A program made the position numbers and the translations under genes. A model generated the notes under the pieces. It saw only the letters and a program-made list of their open reading frames with translations, did no database searches and had not been told where the DNA came from. From NCBI GenBank assembly GCA_031253875.1, contig JAIRVN010000078.1, positions 1 to 7,212 on the forward strand: DNA of 7,212 bases, given 5' to 3'. Each line of letters starts with the position of its first letter. The stretch's first letter is position 1. Below are positions 6,977 through 7,212 of this stretch, in pieces. The DNA comes from Deltaproteobacteria bacterium (GTDB taxonomy: Bacteria; Desulfobacterota; Desulfovibrionia; Desulfovibrionales; Desulfovibrionaceae).

Positions 6977-7212
6977 AACCTCTTTACGCCCGCTTGCGGG
7001 CGCAGATTTCCGGCATGCACTGGAAATGGAAAGCCTGCGCGCCAGGCGGGGACGCTGTCCGCTGTCCCTGGTGCTTTTCGCGCCCGCATTCCAGAATGCG
7101 AACGGCAAGGAAACGGACGCCCGGGAATTGCTCCGTTGCATCGAACTTCATGCAAGTCCCTGTGATTCTTTGGGGCTTTTGCCAGGCATGCGCTATGCTC
7201 TTCTGCTTCCCG
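6960..7212 (+). CDS. Partial protein, N-terminus resembling a degenerate GGDEF domain
   Basis: An ATG at 6960, 17 bases before the end of the prfB stop and in another frame, opens a reading frame that stays open to the window edge (84 codons). The N-terminal stretch FRHALEMESLRARR followed by PLSLVLF (34-40) resembles the start of GGDEF domains, which usually have L..E..RA.R....LSL...D.D.FK. Later, D69-x-LGLLPGMRYALLLP (69-84) falls where GGDEF proteins have D.l.R.GGDEFa.lLP, with the signature replaced by PGMRY. If so, the domain could not act as a diguanylate cyclase; the D-x-D-x-F metal-binding segment is absent too (FAPAF, 40-44). Its C-terminal domains lie outside the window. No clear ribosome binding site is visible, so coupling to prfB translation is likely. 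A later in-frame ATG at 7026 is an alternative start. The domain call is pattern resemblance only. Confidence 0.6.
   Translation, partial: MARHAKTSLRPLAGADFRHALEMESLRARRGRCPLSLVLFAPAFQNANGKETDARELLRCIELHASPCDSLGLLPGMRYALLLP

Noticed and set aside
6987..7010. Hairpin after prfB as a rho-independent terminator
   Set aside because: The stem is perfect but there is no T-run after it, and it lies inside the downstream reading frame that already starts at 6960.

Overview
The window reads as a GC-rich segment (my estimate, about 60% GC) of ordinary bacterial chromosome, most likely from a Desulfovibrio-type sulfate reducer (Desulfovibrionales). The taxonomic clues are a small PxxKW-type cysteine-rich protein, the combination of mnmG, PilZ, corC, lnt and prfB in one run, and the style of the proteins. 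This assignment is from memory of the families, not from a search. All convincing genes are on the + strand. The long minus-strand open frames are shadows of GC-rich coding DNA. I see no tRNA, rRNA, CRISPR array, insertion sequence or phage gene.

Layout: (1) Positions 1-256 carry no convincing gene. They form an AT-richer leader with a consensus -35 hexamer (TTGACA, 157-162) and a strong Shine-Dalgarno site. (2) 257-520 encodes a small cysteine-rich protein with a basic tail. Six bases later comes mnmG (527-2389, TTG start), the FAD enzyme of tRNA wobble-uridine modification. (3) After an 83-bp gap with a possible promoter comes a membrane-anchored YcgR-like PilZ protein (2473-3471), a predicted c-di-GMP receptor. 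(4) Close behind are corC/ybeX (3513-4340, probable TTG start) and lnt (4337-5854), which overlap by 4 bp. (5) prfB (5869-6976) encodes RF2 through a classic programmed +1 frameshift at CTT-TGA-C, so it lies in two frames. (6) An open frame that starts inside the end of prfB (6960) runs off the right edge. Its 84 visible residues look like the start of a degenerate GGDEF domain.

Functionally, tRNA modification (MnmG) and translation termination (RF2, autoregulated) flank an envelope block (CorC/YbeX, and Lnt for lipoprotein N-acylation). CorC next to Lnt is a widely conserved arrangement. The departure from the enterobacterial ybeZ-ybeY-ybeX-lnt order is that a PilZ protein occupies the upstream position, and a GGDEF-like gene appears at the far end. 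This c-di-GMP-related framing of an envelope and translation operon is the most interesting feature. The rest is well-understood housekeeping. I found no clear evidence of a wholly new system.
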